NCBI RefSeq assembly: GCF_022539315.1
Contig: NC_066317.1
Coordinates: 30,388,048-30,452,047 of the forward strand
Direction: 5' to 3'
Source of the DNA: Serinus canaria
Taxonomy: Eukaryota; Chordata; Aves; Passeriformes; Fringillidae
Length of the DNA stretch: 64,000 nt
The position numbers were made by a program, and so were the translations under genes. The notes under the pieces are model-generated. The model was not told the DNA's origin. It did no database searches and was given only the letters and a program-made list of their open reading frames with translations. Of this stretch, positions 36,498 through 49,429 are shown piece after piece. Position 1 is the stretch's first letter. Each line of letters starts with the position of its first letter.

Positions 36498-39400
36498 CTG
36501 TCTAAATCAGATCCCAGGCAGAGTTTGAGTTCATCCAGGAATGACAAAACCTGACCTCACTTCTGAGCTGGGATATATGAGGATTGCAACTCTTTCCCAA
36601 GGCAAATTCAAACAGCTTAGCTTTGTGTGGCTTTCCCCTTTGACAGAGGAAGAAAGCAGTGCTCTCAGAGCTGGGAATCATCCCTTGCTAAGCATCAGTG
36701 GCCAGCAACACTGTCTCCCAGCAGATCTGAATGGGAGATCCCTGGGTGGACAGAGTTGGGTATGCTTTGGATGTCCTTCCACACAATTGCCATGTGGTCA
36801 GAACAGGCAAGGTTGTGGGCCATGCTTGGGTGTTTCATCAATCAAACTGCACATGCAACTCTTATTTGGACTGAATCATCAGTAAACATCAGTGCCTAAT
36901 TTTACAGAAAAGATAATTTTTTAAATTAAGATATTTTTACGTGGCCCTTTCTGGCTAAGCTAATAAAAGATTTTGGTTATATTTCCCTACACTTTAATGT
37001 TTTCATTTGTTTATTTTCCACCACTTTAATAACAAAAGTGTTGCTCTGAACTTGTACTGTAAATAACTGACTGGCAACAAGGTTGTTTTGAAAGACATGA
37101 AAAACAATTTAAAAATCCTTTCATCTGCACTGACAAAGATATTCCATAACTAGAGCACAAAATCCTGGTTCACATGTACCAAAAGGGATTTTTTTTTATT
37201 AACTGTGTCTGAGCAAAGGGCTATCTATACTTTTGAACGAGCTGTCAGGTCTCTTTTTTGTTTGGTTTGCTCAAAAAGTTCACTGGAGCATTTCAGAGAT
37301 AATGATAATGTGTTGCATAGAGTGATATTAGATATGTATGGCTTTTTCACTCTCAGTAAATCACAGTGAGCATCTCAAGATTTTGATGCTTTGCTGTGAT
37401 CTGTATCTTTGCAAAGTTCCTAGATAAGGTATTTATTAAAGGGAACTGTTCAGTAATTTTGAAATATTTAAAAAAATAAACAGCAGAGTTATGCATTGTT
37501 AAATAGCCTTATATCCATTTTATGCAAAGGGTCCAGTAGTTGAATTAGATTTAATAAAAGGAGAAAAAGGGAGGTCCCTTTATTTTTGGAGTGACTAACA
37601 TAGCTACTGAGCTGAAAATCCAGAGAATTGGTACTAATCAGATTTTTAGTATTTTCGAAGTTAGCCACATATTTAAAGACAGGAAACAAGACATTGCTGG
37701 AAACTTCGAACCGGGTGCTGGTTCAATTCTATTCAACCATCATGAGAAGAGAGCAAAAAAGGAATGTGAAATTCTAGAAAGGAAAAGGGCATACCATATT
37801 TGTTTCATCAAACTGTATACACCTAAAAGATGAGGTGCTGAGAAGCATGCAGTATGGGCTTGTCAAAACACACCGTGGCAACCATTCACTGGCAGCGCCC
37901 TAGCTTGCACTGGAAGTGAATAAAGCAGGAGTGAAAGCATTTGACTTTACCAAGGTTGGCCTGTGTTGTGCACCTCAGCATAAACAACCAAGGAAATGTG
38001 GTCAATTTTGAACCTTATTAGTGCTAAACCAATGTCCTTATCATCAGGTCCTACCTCAGCAGAACACCCCAATGTGTTCCCTCTCTCCTAGGCAGGGTTT
38101 CTAATGCCCAGTGCTGTTTGGTCACCATTCAATTGGAGACCTTCCTAGCTTGTGACTGCCAGCCTAAACATCTAACTTAAGCAGTGTAACTCATCTCCTT
38201 TATGCCAGTTGTCTAAAACTCTTATATCTAGAGGTCCTTAATTCCAATCAAGGCTTCACTGATGAGCCCACCCAGGCAGTTTGGAACTGAGTCCGCCATG
38301 CTGGCAATGGGTGAGAGTGCCCTGACATCTCCCACATGCTCTGTGTTAGTGTTCGGGCCCTCAAGCAAGACTCAGAGAGTGGGACTGGATAGGCTGACAG
38401 TAGTCATTAAGATTAGATTAGAGTGGGTGCTGAGAGGTTGGACTGGGAAACTCCATAATTGGAATTGAGAGGGGAATATAGTGACTGAAGCAGAGAGTAA
38501 AGCAAGGACAGCTTGTGTGGTAGACTAGGTCCAAGCAATCTGAGGTCAGACAGCTTGGGATGTGTGCCTGAGATCTGTAGATGGAAAGGCTGGAAACTGC
38601 TCTGGACAGCAAGCTGCTGTGTTTGCATCACACCATACTGCCACATGCCACTCCAGCATGGCAAAACATTCAGAAGGATGCTGAGCAGCAGCAAAATGTC
38701 TCTTGTAATCTATTTTTTCCTGAATTTCATATCTGAGGAGTGCAACTACAAGATTGATCATATTTATTCCTTGTGTGATTTTGAAACCATCTGCCTTGGA
38801 TGCATTTTATTTATACTATCACTTTTGCACCAGAAAACATCACCCTCAGCATCTAGGCCATTAAGTAACCAGTAAATAATGTCAGTAATTCAGAACCTCC
38901 AGATTGTCACTGACTGTAAGGAGCTTGATGAGATGAGCTACCACAAAAGAGGCCTCCCTGGATATTAGAGAATGTTGATGGGACTTATAAATGTTGCAAA
39001 ACCCATCAGAGATACACTTCTGATATCCTTGCTGCTACCAGCTATATACAGTGACTATAGAGGCTGTCCCTAAAGCCAGTGTCCAGTTTGCTGACACCTT
39101 TACTGGTTCATTCTGTTGGTACATGATACCACCATTCAGTCTCAGCTTTTGGTTCACATGCCAGTCATAAAGAGATTGACCAGGTCCCTTGTGAGTGTGG
39201 TCTCAGCAGACTCTGTGGCCTTTTGCTGGTCAGCTGCACTTCCAGCAGCAAGGGACTCTAATAAAATAGAAAACAGCTTCTGGAGGCTCCTCTCTAAGAT
39301 GTGCTCAGGGCAGATTCAGAGTCACATTCTCCTCGTCACTGGACTGGAAAGCAGAATAGTTACTGTCTGGTCTGCCTTCTCTGGAAGTCTGTATGTTTGC

Positions 39401-41245
39401 ATCCAGATGCTGGCATGCTAACCTAAGATCTTTCTTCAAAAACTTAATGGTCAGACCATAGAAGAAGCATGGAAGGATCAGAATGAAGATTGAAAACCAC
39501 TTCTGCTTGTGGGGTCTGGGTTATGAAACAAGAAAAATGGGGAAAAAAATAGAAAAACTGGGGCAAATACTTACGCACATGTACTGCAAATCAGAAGCAA
39601 ACAATGTCATAAAGCCCCTGGTGTTTCTAGCTCTTATTTACACAGTTTTTCTGCCCTATGGGGATTTATTTCTTGGAGCAGAGCCATAATGCTGGACTGG
39701 ACAGTTGCAGCAGCCAGTCTCAGATTATTTCTCTGCAGTCGGACAGTTCCTCTGTGCACCCAAGCTTTCCCATATTCTTCTTTTCCTAACTTGGAGCGGG
39801 AGGGCATCAGTGCCCCTTGCTCTAATTTCCTGAGGTCTGTGTACTTGCAAAATGGTATTCAGAAATCCCCTGAGTAGAAAATGGCTGGGGTTTGTAAAGA
39901 TATTTGGGTAAAAAGTAACATCTGCTGGTCCTGTTCATACTCTTCCCGAGGCATCTGCCTGTGGCCTCTGGTGCAGACAAAATGTTGTTTTATGGGGTCC
40001 AGTGGCCTGAAGTACCATGGCTGCTTTTATGAAGTCATTTAATAATCTTCATCAAATATTTAATGACTGCATGGTCTTCATACTGAATTCATACTGCATA
40101 CAGAATAACTGACTGGTACATGGACAAAATAGATCAATCTGGGCAGACAAATCCCAATCCTAATCTTCTAAGTGTTCAAAATTGAATATTTCCATTGAGT
40201 TTGGCATTTAAAATCACTGCAGGATCTATGCTTTTAGCTATGTTCAAGAAAAATGCTAACACAAAATACAGACCTTTAATCAAAAAAAGCATTTCAACAC
40301 ACACTTAAGGATGTGAATAATTACACAAACATAATGGCTCTGCTGACTGGCCTGAGTTTATATTAAAGTGAACCTATATAAAGGCAGAAATATAACAATC
40401 AGATGTAATCTAAAAATGAGAATGTATTTTTTTCTAGCATAAAAATTGTTCTCTCCAGCAACACTGATGTTATATCCTTTGGCATGGATGAGTCTCTCCT
40501 AGTTCAAGACAGGAAGGATGTCTTAGACAAGAGAAAATTATGCTAAGGATGCATTCAGAGCTCAGTATGTTCTTTAATATTGAATCACCACCCATCCTCT
40601 AGCACCTATGTTTACAGCTAGCAGCACAAGAACTTTCACCACAGTTTCTTGAAGTTTCAGTGCTAGATTTATTTTTAATATTGATGTAGGGATGTAATTT
40701 ACCCTGTACATTTCATGCATAATGTATAAAATACTTGTTTCCATACCAAGATATCATTTTAGGATGAATGGGCTTTCTACAGGGATTTCTGGGTAGCGTA
40801 TTTTTGGAGGTTTCTATTTTGTAAATTATTAGTTGCTATTATAATTTCTGAGAAACCATGTAGTGTAATAACTAGGCACCAAGTATATAATTATAATTAC
40901 TCTGAAGTGTGTTTTTCAAACTAAAAGGACATGGCCTTTCTTGCATGGTTCATGGTTAATTGTATTCAAGCCTCTGAGAAGTATGCTCAGTCAAGAGGGT
41001 TCATATAACAGTTATCGTTCCAACCCCTAATTTTGTCCAGCATTCCTATTCTTGAAAAATATCTCCTTAAATAGTGGGTCCCATACCTGCATTGGTGCCT
41101 CAGGCTGTTCTTCTTTTTGAGTTCATTCATTCTCCAAGACTTCCACTGCTGTATAGGTCATGATTCTGCAGCATTTCACAGTCCTCATTTCACTCCTTAC
41201 TCAAACAATCAGCATTCAGGCATTGCTAGTTCTCCTGGTTTTCTG

Positions 41246-41264
41246 AAAAAAAAAAAAAAAAAAA
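41246..41264. repeat. Poly-A tract
   Basis: A 19-base adenine run with no recognisable retrocopy upstream. Confidence 0.8.
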
Positions 41265-42786
41265 GTAGCAGGGCTTTAATTTTGGGGTAAATTTAACAAT
41301 GTTTTTTGATATCTCCTAAGGCAGATCCTTTAACAGGCATGGATCCTTCACAGGGGTGTGAAAACACAGACGTTCTCTCAATTATTATGATGGTGTCCCT
41401 TTTCTGAATTGCTGATCTGAATGAAGGGACAAATTTTAAAGTTCAGACTGATATATATCTGCACAAATATAGAGGATATAATTTTTTTAGACTAAGAACC
41501 AAACTAAGACCTTAGAGTAAGATTCTGCCAAAATAGCTCTCTTAAAGGCAGAAAGGATCTGTTTTCTTTAGGTAAAAATTTTAGGGCTCAGGTCCAGGTT
41601 GGAATTGGAGCCTGAGAAAGGTGCAATTCATTATAACACCATGCCAGTGTGCTAAAAGTGTTCCAAAGACTGCAACTGAGCATCTTGTGGGTAGTAAGAA
41701 ATTTTCCCTGTGGGCCTTGGGCACCATATGTCTAGCAGGTAGCTGACAGCTGTTCAGACTGAGTGCAAATCAAGAAGAATTTAAGTAAAGAGCAACTACT
41801 ACCGTAAAGCACATTAGCGTATGATTTAAGTTTGGTACATGTGCTATGGTGGGCAAAAAGGAAATTTGAATGTGATGTTGCAGGCTGTCCTCACTTTTGT
41901 CCTCAGGAACACCTAGATACCCTTCCAAAATAGTCAGCCAGGAGGAATACTGAATCATGCTTAAAACTCTTATTAGATGGAATTGCCTTGACTTGTCCAA
42001 CAAGGCATCTGTCTCTTTATTATGTAAGTAGAGGAAATAAAGACAGGTACTTAATTCTGCATTACTTCACTTTGCGTGCAATAAGTGCCTTTAGAAAGAG
42101 TCTATGGCAGAAAGTATAGCTGTTACTGAATGACATCTCAACAATCACTGTCTTTCTGGTTCTTTTCAAGGTTAAGCTATATTCTTTATCAATTTGTATA
42201 GATAAAACTGTGGCACAGTTATTCATGAAACATGCACTTCATGCCTGTAGCTTGCTGGTAACAATTTCTAACCATGCATTAACTCTTCACAAGTCATGTA
42301 CATCTACCATTTATGCATGAACAAACAATGCCTTTAAGAACTCTGAAGCTGGCAGGCTAATCCTTTTCACCACTGACTTGTATCTCAATTCCTCAATGGC
42401 AATCTAATCCAGAAAAGAATCCAAAATGGCACTAAACATATTCAGTCAATTAATTACACTACTTTATTGAAATTTGGGGGTTAAATGAGAACATATGAGT
42501 TAATTTTGGATACAGACAAATAGGTATCTTTTGATTTAATTATAATTTTCTCTCACAAAACTGCTGTGACAGTATTTCTCAACTTTCTAAAATATTGCCT
42601 TATAGGAAAAAAATGAGCCTCTGTAATTTTAAGAGACATTTAGTTGGCTTTTTTAAACACTATTATAGGTATATGACTGTGTTCAAAACTCTTTTTTTAA
42701 GGTATTACCACTGTGACTGTTATAATGTCCAACACTGTGAGTGTTGTAATGTGCAACAAGAGCTTAAAGTCTTAAAACATTTAATT

Positions 42787-43260
42787 TTAGGGGAGGAGGT
42801 CAGGTAGGAAAAGGATAGGAAAGGGTAAGGGTAAAGAAGAATACAGAAGACCCAGCTGTTGAGTCACAAGGTTCAGAGTAGACTCTTGTGCTAAACTGAG
42901 CCTGACCTTTACCTTACAGTTTATGCCTCAAAGCTCAACAGCCAATAACCTTAACAACACTTACATTTTACAGCACTTAGTCCATAACTTAGGATTGACA
43001 ACTTAGCAGAGGATTTGTAGAGAATTTGCTATAGCACAACAATAACTCACTTACAGGCCTAACTTACTTTCAAACCTAAAGGACTTAAGAACCTAGGAGA
43101 GCATCATTCCTACTAATTTGCTATAGCATATTCACACTTGCTCAGACAGACATAAAGAATCTGTACAATGTACCTGTGAAAAATTACTCTTGAGTTCAGT
43201 GAAGTGCTCACTTCAGATGCCTTTGCATCTTCTCAACAGGCATGGAGTTGAGCCTTGAGG
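42787..43260. mobile_element. Possible degraded LTR-like repeat (low confidence)
   Basis: The segment has a texture unlike its surroundings. It starts with a G+A-rich stretch (GGATAGGAAAGGGTAAGGGTAAAG) and has a GAGTCACAAGGTTCAGAGTAG-like block. TTTGCTATAGCA occurs twice, near 43027 and 43121. The segment ends near CATGGAGTTGAGCCTTGAGG. It is reminiscent of avian ERVL-type LTR sequence, but I cannot name a family, define ends or find target-site duplications. It may equally be unique sequence. Confidence 0.25.
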
Positions 43261-43927
43261 AGTCAGGGTATCAGCCCAGAACCATTGTCATCATGCAGTG
43301 ATCCTCTGAGCAGAGCAAACTTGAGAGTTCACTGGCTGTGGGAGATGTGCCAGGCAGAGGGAGGTTGCTGGTTGCTGTCTGGGAGAGCTCAGAGGGTCTC
43401 ACTTTGGGCTGCTGTTTTTAGAACCACAAGAGAGGTGGCTTTAGTCATGGTAATCTTCCATCTTGGCCACAATTTAGGTCAGAAACTTCCTTTGAAAATT
43501 TGATAATGAAAAGATTATTTCACTTGGCTGTTGCTCAGACAGAAAAATGAGTTTCTGAGGCTGTTTGCTGAAGTCCAGGTCATTAGACAGTATTAGTTGC
43601 TGGGAGCAGACAGTGCTCCTGACAAGCCCCAGGTGCATCTTCTCAAGGCCTGGGAATGCCAGGATTGTAGTGTGGCAGGGGCTGGGAGAGTGGTATGTGC
43701 ACCACTGCATGGGGCAAAAAATCATAAAGTCATACAAACAGCCTGACAGTGGTTTACACATGGAGATCTGTCAGTAAAGGCATAGCTACCTAGTAAATGT
43801 AAGCAATAAAATGCACAAGGCTGCAAGGACCATATGTTTTCAGCATCTTGTATGATCTCAATTTTCTATAAGCCCATGACAGCAATTAGACATGGCTGCT
43901 TCCTGTATTCATAATATTCATATGTAG

Positions 43928-43969
43928 TATTCATAATATGAGTATGCTTCCATATTCATATTATGAATA
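43928..43969. repeat. 19-bp inverted repeat with 4-nt loop
   Basis: The arm TATTCATAATATGAGTATG (43928-43946) pairs with 43951-43969 across a CTTC loop with one mismatch (G opposite T). A third partial copy, TATTCATAATATTCA, lies just upstream at 43906-43920. A long TA microsatellite begins 85 bp downstream. Confidence 0.9.
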
Positions 43970-44048
43970 TGGTCATGTCTATTATGATCAATGTATGCAA
44001 TTGCTGTTTTGACAAGCTCTTTATCTATCAGATATATAAAGCCTCACA

Positions 44049-44053
<5 letters not shown>

Positions 44054-44084
<31 letters not shown>
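44054..44084. repeat. (TA)n microsatellite
   Basis: About fifteen uninterrupted AT dinucleotides flanked by ACAT and ACAG. Self-complementary TA repeats of this length can extrude cruciforms and are often polymorphic. Confidence 0.95.
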
Positions 44085-44088
<4 letters not shown>

Positions 44089-47000
44089 TTTTAAGAGGCA
44101 TTTAATAATTTTCTCATTTAACTTTAATAAATGAGACACTTCATTGCGTGTGCAGCTCTCTCAAAAGTCTTAATTTTAGAGCCTCCACCAAGGCATAATA
44201 TTCTGAATTTTCCAGTCAGATTTGCCACATCGACCCTGTAAGGATCATCTGTCATACTCGGTATCTGTAAAGGAGAGAGAGATGAGGGAGCTGGAACATT
44301 AAGGAGGACAGACTATAATTTTCTTCATCTAATGGTTCATCTGTTTGCTATTTTTTTTTTTTTTCTGATTGTTTGTTACTTCAAATTTTTTGTTTTTCAA
44401 AATGAAAGGAAAATCATTAGTCTTCATTTCAAAGAAATAAAATCAGGTTACTTCCACAGTTCTGGTCATTTGTGCCAGATGGGAGAAACCTTGTATACCA
44501 AATACTTATTATGTCTGTATTTCCTACAAAGATGTGAGGCTGTGTACCCATTGCAACAGTAGAGAAGGAAAGAAAAAGATAGAGCTTTCATCATCCTTTG
44601 GAAATCAGTCTTTTTTAGGTGCTCTGTAAATCTCTAAATCTTCTGATGGTCATCACAGCCATCAAGATGTGACAAGTGATTAAAATAAACCATTTATAAT
44701 TACAAAGTTTGCAGAACATTAAATCCTTTCTAAAACTGTGTTTTTAAATTGTGTGAATTAAATCAACTCAATTTATAAGATTTACAACTCAATTTATAAC
44801 ATAAACACCTTTGGTGAGCATTGAAACTAATGAAATATGATTTTCATTTTATTTGGATCTTCTGTCTGCCTGGATTTTTAACTGAATTAGTCGGAAAACC
44901 AAGACATGGGTCCTTGTGTTAAGAGAAATTTAAAAATATGTATTTGCTTTCCTGAAAAAGGCTTGACATTAGAAGTTTGTTTTTCAGTCATAATTCATCC
45001 CCTAGTAAAGTAGATTCTTTAGGAATTGCATAGGTTTGTGGCTAAAGAACCTGTATCATTTTTTCTTAGATGTTTTTTCTGATTTCTAGTGACCACTTAG
45101 GCCAGTCTGTTTGCTCTCTTACTTTTCTTCCTTCTGCAGGAGCATTAGCTTGATTTGATTTTAATTCAGGTGCCTTTACAGAACACACAGGACTACTCTC
45201 TGAGTCCTTGGCCTTTTTTTTTTTTAGTTATTGTTATTATTTTAAATGTGGTATAAACCACTTCAAAAAAATCAAAAGTTTGAAACAAGCTGTTTGAAAT
45301 ATATACACACACAGTGTTATTGCATAAAATTCGATGAGACTAAAAAGAGCAATAAACCCAAAGAAATTCTATCTTCTACAGCTGCAAAGTATCTTTTGTG
45401 TGATCAAACAGCAGAGCTGGACCTTCAGATGTCCATGTTCTACTACTGCAAACTAAAGAAACAACTAATGTCTCTGGGCTGATCACTAGGAAATGTCTTG
45501 TTATATTTTGCATTTGGTTTACACAAGAATTTTCTAGTGAAGATTGTCTAAAATCTGGAATTTATTGGAATTATTCCTGAATTAGACAATTTAACGTAGT
45601 TAGATATTCCCAGTTCTTGACAAGGCAGCAATTGTAAGCAGACGAAAGATAATTAAGTCTACCACTGCATTTTGAAATACAATGAATATTGAGACAGACA
45701 TGTGCCTTCCCCTATACATTCATTTACCAGTAAAACTTGTGTTTTATTCACTTCTTTCCAATAGGCTCTCTGAAATACAAATCTAAATGACCAAAACCAA
45801 TCAGTAGAAGCTGGACCATTACTCATGCTCACTTGGTTTGGTGTATAAGGCTTTCTCATGAGGCTGTTTTCTCCATTTCTTCCCGTTTGGGCACTGCAGC
45901 TTGGCTGGCACTGCAATAGGACATCTGAAAGGTGTGTGGGCTGTCCTCCAGAGCCTTGCATGCATGACAGCTCTGGCTTCCTCTTGCATGTGTGCAGTGA
46001 GGGGATGGAGTGATTATTCTGTCCCTGCTGGCCTGCCAAGAATGTGATGCCAGCCAGGAAAGCAGTTGTCTGTGAACTTGGGCTGCTTTTATAGGGTGAG
46101 AGGCAGAAGAGGCCTTTTCTTACAGAATCCTCCCTGCATTGCCCTGATGAGGAAGCTCTTGCCAATGCCTGTACCTGATGGATTGAGATGGATTCTGCTG
46201 CCCAAAGCAAGCCTTCTTCCTTGCTCCCTTCTGAATTAGATTTGCCCCAGTCCCAGTTTTCTTGAGTCTGTGCCAAGTGCTCTAAGATGACAGCATTAGG
46301 AGGAATGTAACTTAAGAAAAACTGAAATAGTAGTCAAACATCTGGGTCACGAGAAGTGATGTAGTGCCAGTTTGGGTAGAGATCTGCTTAAAAGGCAAAT
46401 GAACAGAAGAGGCAAGGAGGGAGGGAACAAGTGAAAAGTGAAATTAAATGTTTCTGGAGATAAATGGAAGCAGTTCTGTGTCCCCAGCAACGGGGAGTAA
46501 AAGAAATTATATGCAAATGCAGGCAGTAATTAAGAAAAAAATCCATGTGCCTGGGGGCAGTTGAAACCTGGCAGGGCAAGTCAGAGGGATGAGCACCCTG
46601 TGGGTCATGTTCTCCAAGATTCTGAAAAGCATCCTGTGGGCTGGGAAGGGATGGAAGAGAAGAGATTGCCCTTAGCAGTGGGATGGAGGCTCCAGGACCT
46701 GCTCCATGGTGCCACCATGTCTGGCTGGCAATGGATGGGGGCCATGGTGGGGCAAGGGCAGCCAGGCCATGGAAATTGGCAGAGGCAGATCAGGCTCACA
46801 GCAAGTCAGGACAAAAAGCTGGTGCCCCTGCTGAGGCAAGTGGTTTTCCAGCCAAAACTTTGGTTGTTGCCAAAAGTGGAAAACATTTACACAAAACTCT
46901 TTTGCTCAAGGAGACTAGAGAAACTAATTCTCTCATTTTTCTTTTAAAAACTTATTTTTTCCATGCATTCCCCCGCCAGGAAACATGCTCATGGAAGGTT

Positions 47001-48800
47001 GGGGCTGACTTGCTTTTTATTCCACTTTCTTCCCGGGAGAACTTATCTCAAGATGAACAGCCTCTGTGGGACATGTTCAGGTTGGGTTGAAACAGGAACT
47101 GTTCTGGTTTGGGCTGCAATACATACTTCTGGTTTTTTTAAATGACATTTCTTGCTACTAGAAAACAACCAACAGTGCAGCCTAGTATGTGCTATGGTTG
47201 TTGGAGGAGTGATTCCTTTGCTGAAGCTCACATGGAATGTTGTGAACTGAGGGGTTTTTATGGCTTTGGGGTATTAACCACCACAGAACAGGTCCTGGGA
47301 TCTTCCCTACAGCAGGGCTGGGGCTCTGCACCTTCTGGAACATGCCAGCTTCTCCTGTGTGTCCCAGTGCATGGGGCTAAGCCCCAGCCAGGCTTGCTAT
47401 AGTTGGAGGAAGAGGTGGAGTTTCCTAACAGAAAATAGTTCTGAATTTAATCATCAGCCTTCTCCATAGCTATCTGCTTCTTGCTGCCATGTTCCCCTCT
47501 TCAGGTGTGTGGGTGAGGGATGGATATGGAACTGGGAACCAGAGTGGGGGCTTGTGGGGTCTCAGTTCTGCATGGACAGCTCTGCCCCAGAGCCAGCCCA
47601 GGCACATGGCTTAACTGCAGCCTGCCTGGCTGAGGAGATGGAGGTTGTGAAGGGTGAAAGATTGTAAATTGTCATCCCAGCTGAAAGCAGAACCAGGAAT
47701 GAGCTGCCATTCTCCTTTGTGTGCCTAATGTTGTGGTGGGCACAGGGAAGCTGCCAAAGCAATTGCTCCTGTCCTCTAGGCACTCCCCAGCTGCAGTTGA
47801 CTTACTTATGACCTGGAAGTGGTGCTGAGCCTAGCACATGTGGAAAAGGACAGCAAAACTGAGATGGAGGAGAGGAGGTTTCCTTGGGGTGTGAGATGGC
47901 AGGTGCCATGGGCTGGCAGGGGCTGGGGCGGCTGGGGAGCTGGCAGGGACCCCAGGGGCTGCTGCCCACGGCTGGTCCCTGCCTTGCCCCAGCATCAGGT
48001 GTTACAACATGCGCTGCTTCAAAGAAGCTGCCATAGAAAAATGCTTTTGCTAAGCTCTTCCCAGGTAAAAGAAACTGTCTTTGAACAAAGTCATGGAAGA
48101 AAGTTTACTGGCAAGTGTGGCATAGAGCCATATAGAGCCTTATCTGTCCCTTGGGGAAGTTTTTGTTTTGGAGAGGCAACACTTCCAGAGGAAAAGATGA
48201 ACTGTGGCAATTGCTGAGACTTTCAGGTTCAATAGGTTCCTGCTATTTTATTTGGTGGGTTTGTACCTAGAAAACAAAGACCTTGCCTGTGAGTTGAGCT
48301 GTGCTGGGACTTACAGGCATTCCAATGTGGGACACAGCAGCAATACAGCAACATCATAGGAGTCCAGGACAGAGTCTAATCTTCCCATACTCAGCAGCCA
48401 AAAAACCCCAAAAAATTAGGTGGAGTGCCCATTCTGATCCTCCTGGTACTGCTGTCTTTGTCTCCAGACAGCTGGAGTCAAACCTTAACATTTGTGGGCA
48501 GGGAGCTCATTGGAAACAGCTCAAAACCAGCTGCTTCTTTGCATCTCTCTGTGACAGCTCAGGAACATGAGGAGAGGGAATGAACAAAATAGAACTGCTC
48601 CCTGCAGCAAGGCCAGCTTGGTTTTCTTCCTCTCCAAGAGCAGCAGGAAGTTGCTGGAGAGAACCCTTTGTCTTTCCTGGGAACCCTGGATGTGAGTTCA
48701 GGACATTGTCTTCCAATTGGTTCCCTGGGGATGCAGCTGCCATCCTTCCCCTCAACTGCCTCTGTGGCACATGCACTTCCTGGCCTTTCTTCCCACCACC

Positions 48801-48846
48801 CACCTTTTATCACGGTCTGAAAACCATCAGACCGTGGTAAAAGGTG
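48801..48846. repeat. 20-bp near-perfect inverted repeat with 6-nt loop
   Basis: The arm CACCTTTTATCACGGTCTGA (48801-48820), loop AAACCA and right arm 48827-48846 match at 19 of 20 positions. The one mismatch is T opposite G, which is a U-G pair in a plus-strand transcript. It lies about 1.3 kb left of the GLRB CpG island. At 46 nt it is shorter than a normal pre-miRNA hairpin. No transposon context was recognised. Confidence 0.92.
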
Positions 48847-49429
48847 TCTGGGGAAGCCCAAACAAGTTGGAAGGGAGGGCAAGCTTCTAGAGGAAAATGC
48901 TGGAGATGATGGAGAAGTGCTGCTACATGCACAAAGTGTACATATAAATGTCCGCAATTTTAAAAATCTCTCTTAAACAAGGCAGTCCTCTGTACAAGCT
49001 GATGGCAGCACATCTTGTCCTTCCCTTGCTAGCTTTCCATGTGTGTTGTGTGAAGGCTCTCACACAGGCTCATACTGTGACATGCCAAGTTGGACACATG
49101 GCAACTCAGCCATATCCTACTGTCACCTGCATCCAGAGGCCAGACAGGAATGATTTCCACCCTTATGGCTATATCTAAACAGTAGAGCATCAGCAATGCT
49201 AAGGTCATCTCTCTGGCTGCTTTTGGGGCAATAAAAGAGCAAAGGAGGTGGTCCTCATCCCAGGGAGTTGGGCCTATGCCCTGGACCTACATCAGCCTGG
49301 ATCTGGTTGTTGCATCTGTGCTGTTGCCAAGATAAGGTTGTGCAGAGAGCGCTGGCAAGCTCTCCCAGCCCACCCTGGTGTCCTGGGCTGCCTCCTACAC
49401 CTTCCCCGAGCCTGGCAAGGGACTGCTGG

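Larger units (their letters stand above)
35373..42786. other. Intergenic, no gene recognised
   Basis: About 7.4 kb of mixed-composition DNA. It contains a CAAA repeat at 36187-36207, a polypyrimidine tract at 36323-36497 and a poly-A run at 41246-41264. The stretch 38240-39880 is richer in G+C and contains several overlapping open frames of 60-120 codons. None has a signal, domain or splice pattern that I recognise, and I treat them as chance. Confidence 0.5.
43261..49429. other. Intergenic, no gene recognised; G+C rises toward GLRB
   Basis: The first part is A+T rich with a palindrome (43928-43969) and a TA microsatellite. From about 45650 the G+C content increases and longer overlapping open frames appear (for example 45659-46276 minus, 205 codons, and 46561-47090 plus). 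These lack recognisable domains, are low in acceptable codon structure and overlap on both strands, so I do not call them genes. A 20-bp hairpin lies at 48801-48846. Confidence 0.5.

Noticed and set aside
38262..39880. Cluster of short open frames on both strands
   Set aside because: Lengths of 60-120 codons are expected by chance, and no exon-like boundaries or domain were found.
45659..46276. 205-codon minus-strand open frame
   Set aside because: No recognisable domain, no supporting splice or promoter signals and no similarity that I can name; probably chance in a G+C-richer stretch.
46561..47090. Overlapping plus-strand frames of 128 and 135 codons
   Set aside because: Two frames overlap with unrelated translations and no known motif; a lncRNA or degraded repeat is possible but not supported.
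48801..48846. Interpretation of the hairpin as a microRNA gene
   Set aside because: The whole stem-loop is only 46 nt with a 6-nt loop, shorter than a normal pre-miRNA, and the flanks do not extend the pairing.
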